Below, piece by piece: positions 15,454-25,405 of a stretch of DNA of 64,000 nt. A program made the translations under genes and the position numbers. The stretch comes from an uncultured Christensenella sp. (GTDB taxonomy: Bacteria > Bacillota > Clostridia > Christensenellales > Borkfalkiaceae), in the NCBI GenBank assembly GCA_910579525.1, contig CAJTUK010000004.1, forward strand, positions 124,001 through 188,000. Direction: 5' to 3'. The notes below the pieces were generated by a model. The model made no database searches, had not been told where the DNA came from, and was given only the letters and a program-made list of their open reading frames with translations. How positions within the stretch are numbered: position 1 is the stretch's first letter; every line of letters starts with the position of its first letter.

Positions 15454-17543
15454 TGGAAGTAATCGTAGCAAAACACAGCGGATTTTGTACCGGCGTTAAG
15501 CGCGCGGTCAATACGGCAATGAGCCTCGAGGGTAAAAATGCCTACGTTTTAGGTGAAATAATTCATAACTCTGCTGTGGTAAACGCAATACGGGACAAAG
15601 GTCTGATAACCGTCGATTCGTTGGATGAAATTCCCGATGGAAGCACAGTGGTTTTTCGTTCGCACGGCGTACCCGAGAATTATTATTCCATTTGTGCCGA
15701 AAGAAATATCAAGGTAGTTGACTGTACTTGCGAATTTGTAAGAAGAACTCAAAAAATAGTTAAGGAACAGTATGCGCTTGGTAAATGCATTTTAATTGTT
15801 GGCGAGCCGGACCATCCGGAAGTAACGGGGCTATTGGGTTGGTGTGCAAACAGCGCGCGGGTAATTAACGATCCTGAAGCAGATTTTACCGAATTTGCAC
15901 AAAAAGACTTGTGCATAGTGTGTCAAACGACCTTTTCGTTGCAGAAATTTGAAAAAATTATTAAAAATATTAAAAAAGTTTGTGAAAAAACAGTTGCTGT
16001 TTTCAAGACGATTTGTTATACTACTATAAGACGGCAGAACGAAGTAGAGGTTCTTGCCGGACGATGTGAAGCAGTGCTTGTTATCGGCGGACTGAACAGC
16101 AGTAACACCGGCAGGCTGTACGAATTGGCAAGAAAACATTGTAAAAACGTTTTTAGGCTTTCCGACGCGGAAAGTTTGGATATTACAAAAATTAAAAATT
16201 TTAAGAGTATAGGTATTGTTTCAGGGGCATCGACTCCCGACGAACAAACCCGGGAGGTTCTTTTAAAGATGGCAGAAAACACAGAAGTTAAGGCAAGCAA
16301 CCTTATGGAGGAGGCGCTTGCTAAAATCGACAACGAGTCGAAGTTCAGGAAGGGTCAAACCGTAACCGCGACGATTTCGCAGGCTTCGGAAGACGGATTG
16401 CAAATTCTTTTGCCCTTCTCGAAAGCGGAAGTTCATTTAAGCAAAGACGATCTTGACTGCGAAAATTATAACGTGGCCGATTACGTTGCTAAATTGGGCG
16501 ATCCTATCGATTTACTTGTCGTTGGGCTCAATCCCCTTAAATTGTCTCAGAAGATGATTAAGGTTATGCAACAGGAAGAGGCTTTGGGCGCCGAAATAGA
16601 GGGCGGCAAAGAATTTTCGGTAGTTTGCACGGGCTCAAATAAGGGAGGACTTACCGCGCAGTTCGGTACTTATTCCGTTTTCGTTCCAGCAAAAGAAATT
16701 CGTCCCGGATTCGTTAAAGATTTTGCTAAATACGAAGGCAAAAATTTAAGATTGCGTGCTCTCGAGATTAAAAGGAACGGAGCTCGTAAAGAGATTATAG
16801 CGTCGCAACGAGTAATTTTACAGGAAGAGCGCGATGCAAGAGACGCAGCGAGACTTGAAAAAGAAAACGAGTTTTTCTCTAATATTCAGGTCGGCGACGT
16901 CGTTAAAGGTAAAGTCGAGCGCGCAACAGGATTCGGCGCGTTCGTGTCTGTAAACGGTTTCGATTGCCTCGCTCATATTTCGGATTTGTCTTGGACCGGT
17001 GTCGAGAATGTTGCAGACGTTCTTGAAATCGGTAAAACTTACGAGTTCCTCGTATTGAAAATAGATGCGGAAAATAAAAAAGTTTCTATAGGATACAAGC
17101 AGCTTCAGCCTCAACCTTGGGACCTTGCCGAGGGTAAATACAATGTGGGTGATGTTGTTCACGGCAAAGTGGTAAGAATCGTTCCTTTCGGTGCTTTTGT
17201 GGAAGTTGAAAAAGGAATTGACGGACTTGTACACGTATCGCAGATTACGCATGAAAGGATAGAAACTCCCGCAACCGTTCTCAACGTGGGCGACGAAGTT
17301 GATGCGAAAATCATTGCTTTGGATGTGGAAGCGAGAAAGATGAATCTTTCTATTAAAGCGCTTATTCCCGAAGGCGAAAGAAGAAAGCATGGTGACGAAG
17401 ACGGTGAAGAAACTTCTCCCCGCAAAGGTCGTTCGTCGAGAAGAAGCGTTTCTAATGACGATGAGCTTTCTACTTGGAGCGAAGGCAGTATCGGCGGAAC
17501 TTCGATTGCTGATTTGCTTGCAAGCGCAAAAAAAGATAACTAA
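15453..17543 (+). CDS. Fusion: IspH (HMB-PP reductase) + ribosomal protein S1-type domains
   Basis: 696 residues. Residues 1-280 are IspH, the 4Fe-4S enzyme of the last step of the MEP isoprenoid pathway, with the three cluster cysteines C12 (SGFCTGVKRAV), C93 (DCTCEFV) and C188 (KTICYTT), plus GEPDHPEVTG and the GGLNSSNTGRL loop. Residues about 300-370, 385-455, 478-550 and 564-636 are four S1 repeats, the last two the most canonical (GFGAFVSV, PFGAFVEV). The tail is charged (RRKHGDEDGEETSPRKGR). This fusion is known in Clostridia and related groups. The true ATG overlaps the plsC stop. Confidence 0.97.
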   Translation: MEVIVAKHSGFCTGVKRAVNTAMSLEGKNAYVLGEIIHNSAVVNAIRDKGLITVDSLDEIPDGSTVVFRSHGVPENYYSICAERNIKVVDCTCEFVRRTQKIVKEQYALGKCILIVGEPDHPEVTGLLGWCANSARVINDPEADFTEFAQKDLCIVCQTTFSLQKFEKIIKNIKKVCEKTVAVFKTICYTTIRRQNEVEVLAGRCEAVLVIGGLNSSNTGRLYELARKHCKNVFRLSDAESLDITKIKNFKSIGIVSGASTPDEQTREVLLKMAENTEVKASNLMEEALAKIDNESKFRKGQTVTATISQASEDGLQILLPFSKAEVHLSKDDLDCENYNVADYVAKLGDPIDLLVVGLNPLKLSQKMIKVMQQEEALGAEIEGGKEFSVVCTGSNKGGLTAQFGTYSVFVPAKEIRPGFVKDFAKYEGKNLRLRALEIKRNGARKEIIASQRVILQEERDARDAARLEKENEFFSNIQVGDVVKGKVERATGFGAFVSVNGFDCLAHISDLSWTGVENVADVLEIGKTYEFLVLKIDAENKKVSIGYKQLQPQPWDLAEGKYNVGDVVHGKVVRIVPFGAFVEVEKGIDGLVHVSQITHERIETPATVLNVGDEVDAKIIALDVEARKMNLSIKALIPEGERRKHGDEDGEETSPRKGRSSRRSVSNDDELSTWSEGSIGGTSIADLLASAKKDN

Positions 17544-17558
17544 TTAATTTTTATATTG

Positions 17559-17588
17559 AAAACTCCGCTTTTTAAGCGGAGTTTTTTG
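17559..17588 (+). terminator. Rho-independent terminator after ispH-rpsA
   Basis: Twelve-bp stem AAAACTCCGCTT / AAGCGGAGTTTT with a TTT loop and a TTTTTTG tail. Confidence 0.9.
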
Positions 17589-17652
17589 TTTAGCCTTTAT
17601 TTCGTGCGTTTATAAAATAATTGTAACTTTTTGTAATTAAGAGGTGTATTTT

Positions 17653-19485
17653 ATGAAAAGAGAAGGAAACATTAAAATTTCAAGTGAAAATATGATGCCC
17701 ATTATAAAAAAATGGCTATATTCCGATAAGGACATATTTTTAAGAGAAATTGTAGCTAACGGCACGGACGCCATAACTAAATTGAAGAAATTGACCGAGA
17801 TGGGCGAAGCGCAAGAGGATAATGGAGAATACTGTGTAAAAATATCGGTCGATAAAAAGGCGAAAACGCTTACGGTTGAAGATAACGGTATAGGAATGAC
17901 CGAAGACGAGGTGGAAAACTATATTACCCAAATAGCTTTTTCAGGTGCATCGGACTTTATTCAAAAGTATGAAAAAGCTGGCGGCGACGGAATAATAGGT
18001 CACTTCGGTTTGGGGTTCTATTCCGTTTATATGGTATCCGAAAGCGTTGAAATATTTACAAAGTCATATAAAGGTGCTCCCGCCGTCCATTGGGAAAGCG
18101 ACGGCAACGCAACTTACAGTATAGAAGAGTGTGACAAGTCAGAGCGCGGAACAAAAATAGTTTTGCATATTGCGGCGGCGGAAAAAGAATTCCTCGAGGA
18201 AAACAATATTAAAAATTTGGTAAGAAAATATTGTTCTTTTATGCCGTATAACGTTTATGTGAATTTTAAAGGAGACGGGAAAGATCAACCTTTGAATTCA
18301 ACGATGCCTCTGTATGCAAAGGCTCCTAAAGACTGTACGGAAGAGGATTACAAAAAATTCTATTCCGATACTTTTATGGACTATAACGAGCCGATGTTCT
18401 GGGTGCACCTAAATATGGATTATCCTTTCAAATTAAAGGGTATTCTATATTTTCCCAAAGTTAAAAACAAACTCGAACTCGAGAGGGGAAAGGTAAAACT
18501 TTATTGCAATCAGGTGTTTATTGCTGATAATATCAAGGAAGTAATTCCGGAATTTTTGATGCTGTTAAACGGCGTGATTGATTGCCCCGATATTCCGTTA
18601 AACGTTTCGCGCAGTTTCTTGCAAAACGACAGGGAAGTGCAAAAGATAAGTAAGCATATTACTAAAAAAGTTGCCGACAAGCTTATATCTCTTTATAAAA
18701 ACGATAGAGAAAAATACGAAAACTGTTGGGATGATATAGGTAATTTTATAAAATTCGGTTGCATTAAAGAAAACGACTTTTATGAAAAAGTTAAGGATAT
18801 TATAATATATAAAGATTTAAACGGTAAATATGTAGGCTTTAACGACTTGGTTCCTACGCAGACGGAAAATAATTCTGTTGAAGCCGACGGCGGGAACGAA
18901 AAAGAAGGTAGAAAACCTGCAACCGTTTATTACGTATCGGATGAGTTGCAACAGGCGCAGTATATAAAACTGTTTAAAGACGAAGGGCTTAACGCAATTT
19001 CTTGCGATAATTTTATCGATCCGCATTTTTTGAGTTTTATTGAATATAAGACTCCGGACAAATTAAAATTTGTTCGTATCGACGCGGATTTGGACGGGGC
19101 TTTGAAGAAAGATGGAGCGGCGGAAGACAGTGTAATAATCGATTTGTTTAAAAATATTCTTTCAGACGATAAAATTACCGTAAAGACAGAAGCGCTTAAA
19201 AACGGCAATGTGCCTGCTGTTATTGTTGTAGACGAATATATGCGCCGTTACAGTGAAATGGGGCGCTACTATGGAATGAGTGAGGGCGAACTTTCAAAAA
19301 CACTTATCGTTAACACCGCAAGTCTCGTTATTGAAAAATTAAAAAGCCTTGACGAAGAAAAGCAAAAATTTGTTGTACGCTATGTTTATTCTCTTGCGCT
19401 TGCTTCATTCAAAAAGCTGTCGCCTGAAGAATTGGGAAGTTTTCAAAACGACTGTATTGCACTTTTAACAGAATATATTAAATAA
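17653..19485 (+). CDS. htpG: Chaperone HtpG (bacterial Hsp90)
   Basis: 610-residue dimeric ATP-dependent chaperone in the cytosol. The GHKL nucleotide site is complete: REIVANGTDAITKL (the usual NASDA helix reads N-G-T-D-A), DNGIGM, and GHFGLGFYSVYMV lid region. Middle domain shows LNVSRSFLQNDREV with the catalytic Arg. Length is normal. The ATG at 17653 is preferred over an in-frame GTG nine bases upstream, since AAGAGG is correctly spaced to the ATG and overlaps the GTG. Single-gene unit between two terminators. Confidence 0.97.
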   Translation: MKREGNIKISSENMMPIIKKWLYSDKDIFLREIVANGTDAITKLKKLTEMGEAQEDNGEYCVKISVDKKAKTLTVEDNGIGMTEDEVENYITQIAFSGASDFIQKYEKAGGDGIIGHFGLGFYSVYMVSESVEIFTKSYKGAPAVHWESDGNATYSIEECDKSERGTKIVLHIAAAEKEFLEENNIKNLVRKYCSFMPYNVYVNFKGDGKDQPLNSTMPLYAKAPKDCTEEDYKKFYSDTFMDYNEPMFWVHLNMDYPFKLKGILYFPKVKNKLELERGKVKLYCNQVFIADNIKEVIPEFLMLLNGVIDCPDIPLNVSRSFLQNDREVQKISKHITKKVADKLISLYKNDREKYENCWDDIGNFIKFGCIKENDFYEKVKDIIIYKDLNGKYVGFNDLVPTQTENNSVEADGGNEKEGRKPATVYYVSDELQQAQYIKLFKDEGLNAISCDNFIDPHFLSFIEYKTPDKLKFVRIDADLDGALKKDGAAEDSVIIDLFKNILSDDKITVKTEALKNGNVPAVIVVDEYMRRYSEMGRYYGMSEGELSKTLIVNTASLVIEKLKSLDEEKQKFVVRYVYSLALASFKKLSPEELGSFQNDCIALLTEYIK

Positions 19486-19498
19486 AGTTTATTCATTA

Positions 19499-19528
19499 TT
19501 ACCGCCTTTTGATAAAGGCGGTAATTTT
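19499..19528 (+). terminator. Rho-independent terminator after htpG
   Basis: Eleven-bp stem TTACCGCCTTT / AAAGGCGGTAA, 4-nt loop, TTTTAT tail. Confidence 0.85.
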
Positions 19529-19580
19529 ATGTAAAAAATTGTAAAAGTCAAAAAATATTGGTAATTTTTTAAAATCGCTA

Positions 19581-19609
19581 TTGAAAATTGTTTTATTATA
19601 TGGTAAAAT
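19581..19609 (+). promoter_or_regulatory. Promoter of the glycogen operon
   Basis: TTGAAA (19581-19586), 17-bp spacer, TAAAAT (19604-19609). The predicted transcription start is about 3 bases before the glgB ATG, which would make the mRNA effectively leaderless. Confidence 0.65.
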
Positions 19610-19618
19610 AAATTAGGT

Positions 19619-21469
19619 ATGAGTTGCGTCGAAGAACGTCTAAAAAAGTTTCATAGCGGATTGGATTTTAAAGCATATGAATATTTCGGTTGCCATAAAG
19701 ATAAAGACGGATTTTATGCGTTCAGAGTCTGGGCACCGCACGCCGCGTCCGTGGAACTTTTCGGTACGTTTTGCGGTGAAGAAACAGCCGTTAATATGCG
19801 GTTGCTTCCGGACGGAGAAAGCTATGAAGCGAAAATTCGTGCGCGTTTGGGCGACAAATACTGTTATAACATAATTACGTCAGACGGAAGAAAAATCTTC
19901 AAAGCGGATCCTTATGCGTTCAAATCCGATTTTCCAGCGACAAATTATTCGATAATATGCGATTTGCCTGAGCCTTCGCCTTATGGTGAACTTTATATTC
20001 CTCATAATTACGATGCTCCTTTGAACGTTTACGAAGTTAATCTGTTTTCATGGAAAAGGCATGAAGATAATTCTTATTATACGTTCGTTGATTTAAAAAA
20101 CGAATTAGTGCCGTATGTTAAAGATCTCGGCTATACGCACGTAGAATTTATGCCTGTAAACGAGTATCCTTTTGACGGTAGTTGGGGATATCAGGTAACA
20201 GGCTATTTCTCGATTGCTTCACGCCTCGGAACGCCTGACGAATTTAAAGCCCTTATAGATGCATTTCATGAAAACGGAATTAAAGTTTTAGTTGACTGGG
20301 TACCGGCGCATTTTCCTAAAGACGATTGGGGGCTGTACGAATTCGACGGTCAACCTCTGTATGAATGTCCGTTATGGGACAGAATGGAACACTTTGGCTG
20401 GGGAACGCGTCGTTTTGACTACGGTAAAGGCGGAGTAGACAGCTTTTTACTTTCAAGCGCATATTTTTTATTTGACGTTTATCGTGTCGACGGGTTACGC
20501 GTAGACGCCGTAGCGTCAATGATTTATTTGAATTACGACAGGAACGGTTGCGACTATACGCCAAATATTTACGGTTCGAGCGAAAATCTCGAAGGCATCG
20601 ATTTTTTAAAGAAATTCAATTCGGTAATACGGCAAAATTTTGTCGGTGCTATAACAGTCGCAGAAGAATCTACCGCTTTCCCCAAAGTTACCGGAAGTAT
20701 TGCGGACGGAGGTTTAGGCTTTGACTATAAATGGAATATGGGATGGATGAACGACGTATTGTTTTATTGTCGTCAAGACCCGTATTTCAGAAATCATCAC
20801 CATAATAAACTGACATTTTCGTTAATGTATGCCTTTTCGGAACGGTTCATTTTACCGGTTTCTCATGACGAAGTAGTACATGTAAAAGGCTCTGTAGTTA
20901 ATAAAATGTCAGGTCAATATGAAGATAAGTTTGCCGGTGAAAGGCTGTTTTTGGCGTTTATGTACGCTCACCCCGGAAAAAAACTCAATTTTATGGGCTA
21001 CGAAGTAGCACAATTTAAAGAGTGGGATTATAGTACGGGAATAGATTTATTTCTTGCCGACCAATATGAGTTGCACTGTAAGATGTGCGGTTTTGTCAAA
21101 TATTTAAATAAACTATATCTTTCTCAAAGAGCCCTATACGAGATTGATAACGGCTGGAACGGTTTTGAATGGCTTGTTGTAGACGATAAATATAACAACC
21201 TTTTAGCGTTTTCACGCTATGGCGGAAACGGAGAAACAATTGTGGCTGTTATGAATTTTTCCGGCGTGGATTTAAGAGATTATTTTATAGGAATAAATAA
21301 GGGGAGTTACCGCGTAATTTTAAATACCGACGAAGCGAAATTCGGCGGCGACGGAAAAATTAAAAAGAAAGTATTCAATACGGTAAAACAATCTGACGTG
21401 AAAACTGGTTATGCTTTAAAAATTAGTATTCCCAGACTGTCATGTATGTATTTTATAAAAGAAAAATAA
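19619..21469 (+). CDS. glgB: 1,4-alpha-glucan branching enzyme
   Basis: Forms alpha-1,6 branches in glycogen. 616 residues: a CBM48 module (about 15-110, with FRVWAPHAASVELFG), the GH13 barrel (about 130-500) and a C-terminal beta domain. Catalytic motifs: EFMPVNEYPFDGSWGYQ, YRVDGLRVDAVAS (nucleophile Asp), AEEST (acid/base Glu), and SHDEVVH. Shorter than E. coli GlgB because it lacks the extra N-terminal module, which is usual for this group. No Shine-Dalgarno precedes the ATG, and the promoter sits immediately upstream. First gene of glgBCDAP. Confidence 0.95.
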   Translation: MSCVEERLKKFHSGLDFKAYEYFGCHKDKDGFYAFRVWAPHAASVELFGTFCGEETAVNMRLLPDGESYEAKIRARLGDKYCYNIITSDGRKIFKADPYAFKSDFPATNYSIICDLPEPSPYGELYIPHNYDAPLNVYEVNLFSWKRHEDNSYYTFVDLKNELVPYVKDLGYTHVEFMPVNEYPFDGSWGYQVTGYFSIASRLGTPDEFKALIDAFHENGIKVLVDWVPAHFPKDDWGLYEFDGQPLYECPLWDRMEHFGWGTRRFDYGKGGVDSFLLSSAYFLFDVYRVDGLRVDAVASMIYLNYDRNGCDYTPNIYGSSENLEGIDFLKKFNSVIRQNFVGAITVAEESTAFPKVTGSIADGGLGFDYKWNMGWMNDVLFYCRQDPYFRNHHHNKLTFSLMYAFSERFILPVSHDEVVHVKGSVVNKMSGQYEDKFAGERLFLAFMYAHPGKKLNFMGYEVAQFKEWDYSTGIDLFLADQYELHCKMCGFVKYLNKLYLSQRALYEIDNGWNGFEWLVVDDKYNNLLAFSRYGGNGETIVAVMNFSGVDLRDYFIGINKGSYRVILNTDEAKFGGDGKIKKKVFNTVKQSDVKTGYALKISIPRLSCMYFIKEK

Positions 21470-21491
21470 TTAATATTTGGGGGATTTAGCA

Positions 21492-22694
21492 ATGCTAACA
21501 AAAAAAGAATGCGTTGCAATGTTGCTTGCCGGAGGGCAGGGTAGCAGGCTTTACGCTTTGACCAGCAACATAGCAAAACCTGCGGTTTCGTTTGGTGCAA
21601 AGTACAGGATAATCGATTTTCCGCTTTCAAACTGCATAAATTCAGGTATTGATACCGTGGGGGTGCTCACGCAGTATCAGCCTCTCGTTCTAAACGAATA
21701 CGTCGGGAACGGGCAGCCGTGGGATCTGGATAGAACTTTTGGCGGGGTGCATATTCTTTCCCCATACGAAGCGAAAAAAGATACTTCATGGTATAAAGGC
21801 ACGGCAAATGCCATTTATCAGAATATAAGATTTATGAAAATGTACGACCCCGAGTACGTTTTGATTCTTTCGGGCGACCACATTTATAAAATGGATTACG
21901 ATAAAATGCTTTCGGCGCACAAGGCGGCAAAAGCAGATTGTACTATTGCGTGTATGCAAGTGCCTCTCGAAGAGGCGTCCCGTTTCGGTATTCTCAATAC
22001 CAATAAAGACGGTACAATATATGAGTTTGAAGAGAAGCCTAAAAATCCCAAAAGTGATTTAGCATCAATGGGGATATACATATTTACGGCGGAGAAACTT
22101 TATAAATATCTCGAACTCGACAACGGCGATCCGTCATCGGAAAAAGATTTCGGTAAAAACGTGCTTCCCGCCATGTTGAAAGCGGGAGAAAAAATGTATT
22201 CTTACCGTTTTGATGGTTATTGGAAAGACGTAGGAACTATAAGCTCTCTTTGGGAAGCGAATATGGACTTGTTGGGAGTGGTTCCTAACTTTGAGCTTCA
22301 GGACAGAGAAAGAGTTATTCATTCAAGGAGCCCGCTTGCTCCGCCGGCATATATTCAGGGAGAGGTAATAAATTCACTTGTCGCAACCGGGGGAGAAATA
22401 GAAGGTAAAGTAGTAAATTCCGTAATAGGAACAAATTGTGTTATAGAAGCCGGCGCCGAAGTTATTGACAGTGTTTTAATGGGCAACATAACTGTTAAAT
22501 CCGGAGCTAAAGTCAATTACGCCATTATTGACGAAGATGCGGTTATAGGAGAAAAAGCACAAATTGGAGCCCCTATGGAAGAAGCATTAAAGCTCGGCGG
22601 AAAAACTTCCGGAATTACGGTGCTCGGGCGGGGCGTTACGGTTAAAAAGAACGGCAAAATTCCCGCAGGCGAAATAGCCGATAAAGACGTATAA
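21492..22694 (+). CDS. glgC: Glucose-1-phosphate adenylyltransferase
   Basis: Makes ADP-glucose, the committed step of glycogen synthesis. 400 residues: nucleotidyltransferase domain with LLAGGQGSRLYALT and KPAVSFGAKYRIIDF, substrate motif GILNTN and FEEKPKNPKS, YWKDVGTI, then a left-handed beta-helix tail (residues ~290-380, with VVNSVIG, VIDSVLMGN). The ATG at 21492 follows GGGGG at 7-bp spacing; an in-frame TTG upstream overlaps this site. Paired with GlgD as in Firmicutes, where GlgC/GlgD heteromers are the active form. Confidence 0.96.
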   Translation: MLTKKECVAMLLAGGQGSRLYALTSNIAKPAVSFGAKYRIIDFPLSNCINSGIDTVGVLTQYQPLVLNEYVGNGQPWDLDRTFGGVHILSPYEAKKDTSWYKGTANAIYQNIRFMKMYDPEYVLILSGDHIYKMDYDKMLSAHKAAKADCTIACMQVPLEEASRFGILNTNKDGTIYEFEEKPKNPKSDLASMGIYIFTAEKLYKYLELDNGDPSSEKDFGKNVLPAMLKAGEKMYSYRFDGYWKDVGTISSLWEANMDLLGVVPNFELQDRERVIHSRSPLAPPAYIQGEVINSLVATGGEIEGKVVNSVIGTNCVIEAGAEVIDSVLMGNITVKSGAKVNYAIIDEDAVIGEKAQIGAPMEEALKLGGKTSGITVLGRGVTVKKNGKIPAGEIADKDV

Positions 22695-22710
22695 GGGGGA
22701 GGAAATTTAT

Positions 22711-23817
22711 ATGGCTACGACCGTTGGAATTATATTTTCGAGCATGAACGAGGAAAACGTTCCCGAACTTACAAAAATGAGATCTATGGGTTCGATTCCC
22801 ATAGGCGGAAGATATCGTGTAGTGGATTTTGCGCTTTCGAATATGGTTAATTCGGGTATTACTACCGTTGGGATGATAACCAAAAACAATTATCAGTCTT
22901 TAATGGATCATCTCGGAACTGGGAAATACTGGGATTTGGCCAGAAAGGAAGGCGGACTTATTTTGTTGCCTCCTTACAGCGGAGAATCGGAAACCTTGTA
23001 TCGTAACCGACTTGAAGCTTTGAAAGGCGCAACCGCGTTTTTGAAAAAATGTAAAGAGGATTTCGTAGTAATAGCGGACAGCGACGGCGTTTATAAACTT
23101 GATTACAGTAAAGTAATAGCTGCGCATATTGAAAAAAACGCGGATATCACTATGGTTTATCACGAACACGAAGTGGTAAAATCTCATTATTATATGACTT
23201 TTGAAACTTCTAAAGACGGCAGAATAAAGGGCATAGAAATCAATCCTACTTTTGGCGGCGTAAAAAAGAACTATATTAACGTGATGGTAGCGCGCACGTC
23301 GTTTATGTTGAGACTTATTCAGGATGCAATTCAGCACGGATATAAGAGTTTCGGCCGTGACATATTGAGCCCCGGCGTATCGACATATAAGCTGTATGCA
23401 TATAAGCACGACGGCTATTACGCAAGTATTTCTTCGCTTGAAAAGTATTTTTCTATTAATTTCGATTTGCTCGATAAGAACGTTAGAAAGGAAATATTCG
23501 GGGACAGAGATATATATACTAAAGTCAACGACAGCGCTCCGGCAAAATTTACCGAAACTGCAAAAGTTAAGAATTCGCTGATTTCAGACGGTTGCGTAAT
23601 AGAAGGAACGGTAGAAAACTGCATACTATTCCGCGGCGTAAAAATTGGAAGGGACTCCGTAGTAAAAAATTGCATAATTATGACGGATAACATCGTGGGT
23701 GAAAACTGCGATTTGTCTTACGTGGTAAGCGACAAAAATTCCGTAATCCGTGACAACCGAGTGCTTGCGGGGTGCGAAATTCAGCCTTACTTCATAAATA
23801 AAGGTTCGCTTATTTAA
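22711..23817 (+). CDS. glgD: GlgD, regulatory-type subunit of glucose-1-phosphate adenylyltransferase
   Basis: 368 residues, homologous to GlgC but with a degraded N-terminal catalytic motif: where GlgC has LLAGGQGSRL, GlgD has IFSSMNEENVPELT. It keeps PIGGRYRVVDFALSNM and the beta-helix repeats (NSLISDGCVIEGTVENC, VVKNCIIM). In Firmicutes GlgD has no catalysis of its own and raises GlgC activity. Start follows GGGGGAGG. Sixteen bp after glgC. Confidence 0.95.
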   Translation: MATTVGIIFSSMNEENVPELTKMRSMGSIPIGGRYRVVDFALSNMVNSGITTVGMITKNNYQSLMDHLGTGKYWDLARKEGGLILLPPYSGESETLYRNRLEALKGATAFLKKCKEDFVVIADSDGVYKLDYSKVIAAHIEKNADITMVYHEHEVVKSHYYMTFETSKDGRIKGIEINPTFGGVKKNYINVMVARTSFMLRLIQDAIQHGYKSFGRDILSPGVSTYKLYAYKHDGYYASISSLEKYFSINFDLLDKNVRKEIFGDRDIYTKVNDSAPAKFTETAKVKNSLISDGCVIEGTVENCILFRGVKIGRDSVVKNCIIMTDNIVGENCDLSYVVSDKNSVIRDNRVLAGCEIQPYFINKGSLI

Positions 23818-23832
23818 GCGAAGGGGGAAAAT

Positions 23833-25380
23833 ATGGCTACTACTAAATCTACTGAAACTAAAAATAAAACCACAAAAACAACAACTGTAGCGAAAGCTTC
23901 GGTAAAACCGGCCGCACCCAAAACCACGCGTACCATAACAAAGCGTGAATCGCAGGAATCCGCAGGAAAGAAAAAGATTCTTTTCGTCGCTTCGGAAGCT
24001 ACGCCGTTTATTGCAACCGGCGGGCTTGCCGAAGTAATCGGTTCTCTTTCGACCGCTCTTGCCGCTACCGGCAAATTTGACGTAAGAGTAGTTGTGCCTC
24101 TTTATTCGGATATAAAAAAAGAATATCGTGATAAATTCAGTTATCTCGGCAACCTTTATGTGCACCTTGCATGGCGTAATCAGTATTGCGGCATTTTCGA
24201 ATATGTGAAGGACGGGGTTACATTCTATTTCATCGATAACGAATTTTACTTCAAGCGTCCGGGTTGTTACGGATATTTTGACGACGGAGAAAGATTTGCT
24301 TTCTTCTCTCGAAGCGTGCTTGAAATTATGCCGTTTTTAAACTTTTATCCCGACGTTCTGCACTGCCATGATTGGCAAGCGGCGCTTGCGGCAATTTATT
24401 TGAAGACAAATTACTGTTTCAGACCTGAATATCAGTATATAAGAGCGCTCTTTACCATTCATAATATAGAATATCAGGGGTGGTATTCTCTCGATTTATT
24501 GAGCGATCTTTTTGACATTTACGGAACGTATCAGTATCTCGTGGAATATAACAACTCGATCAATCTTATGAAAGGAGCGATTGAGTGCTGTGAAAGATTT
24601 TCTACTGTCAGCCCCAGATACGCGGATGAAATTAAAAATTCGTATTACGCGCATGGACTCGATCCTATAATCAATAAAAATTCTTTTAAACTTTGCGGAA
24701 TTTTAAACGGCATAGACGTTGAAGGATACAATCCCGAAAAAGATGCGCATTTATATGCAAATTATACGGCAGAGAATTTTTCAAATAAGGCAGTATGTAA
24801 AAAATCATTGCAAAAGCAACTGGGGTTGCCTCAAAAAGCGAATACTCCGATTATATCGATGGTCACTCGTCTCGTCTCGCATAAGGGGCTTGATCTCGTA
24901 ACCGCGGTTATAGAAGAGCTTTTGCAGGACGACGTTCAAGTTGTTATACTTGGTACAGGCGACGGGCATTTCGAAGGTTACTTCAGAGATCTCGCTAACC
25001 GCTATCCCGATAAAATTAGTACGAACATCGTATTTAACGGCGATTTATCAAGAAAGATTTATTCCGGTTCCGATATTTTTCTTATGCCTTCAAAATCGGA
25101 GCCTTGCGGGCTTTCTCAAATGATTGCTTGCCGCTACGGCACTGTTCCTGTTGTTCGAGAAACAGGCGGGCTTTACGATAGCATAAAGCCTTTACACAAC
25201 GGATATACCTTTACGAATTACAATGCTCACGATATGCTTTTTGTATTGCGTAAAGCGGTTTCCGATTATAAAAATAAAGAAGAGTGGTCAAAATTAATGT
25301 ATCGTGCGGCAACTTCCGATTTCAGTTGGAGTCATTCCGCTAAAGAGTACGAAGCGCTCTATCTAGATATGCTTAAATAA
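23833..25380 (+). CDS. glgA: Glycogen (starch) synthase, ADP-glucose type, with N-terminal Thr/Lys tail
   Basis: GT5 enzyme that elongates alpha-1,4-glucan from ADP-glucose. The catalytic protein starts around residue 47 with KKILFVASEATPFIATGGLAEV, the K-x-G-G-L equivalent reading T-G-G-L, and includes LHCHDWQAAL, FTIHNIEYQGWY and the C-terminal MPSKSEPCGLSQM (catalytic Glu). Before it lies an unusual 46-residue low-complexity extension rich in Thr, Lys and Ala (KTTKTTTVAKASVKPAA). The ATG at 23833 has a GGGGGA site, and no better start lies inside the extension, so it appears to be translated. Confidence 0.95.
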   Translation: MATTKSTETKNKTTKTTTVAKASVKPAAPKTTRTITKRESQESAGKKKILFVASEATPFIATGGLAEVIGSLSTALAATGKFDVRVVVPLYSDIKKEYRDKFSYLGNLYVHLAWRNQYCGIFEYVKDGVTFYFIDNEFYFKRPGCYGYFDDGERFAFFSRSVLEIMPFLNFYPDVLHCHDWQAALAAIYLKTNYCFRPEYQYIRALFTIHNIEYQGWYSLDLLSDLFDIYGTYQYLVEYNNSINLMKGAIECCERFSTVSPRYADEIKNSYYAHGLDPIINKNSFKLCGILNGIDVEGYNPEKDAHLYANYTAENFSNKAVCKKSLQKQLGLPQKANTPIISMVTRLVSHKGLDLVTAVIEELLQDDVQVVILGTGDGHFEGYFRDLANRYPDKISTNIVFNGDLSRKIYSGSDIFLMPSKSEPCGLSQMIACRYGTVPVVRETGGLYDSIKPLHNGYTFTNYNAHDMLFVLRKAVSDYKNKEEWSKLMYRAATSDFSWSHSAKEYEALYLDMLK

Positions 25381-25405
25381 TTTTTTACAGTCACAGGAGA
25401 ACGAA

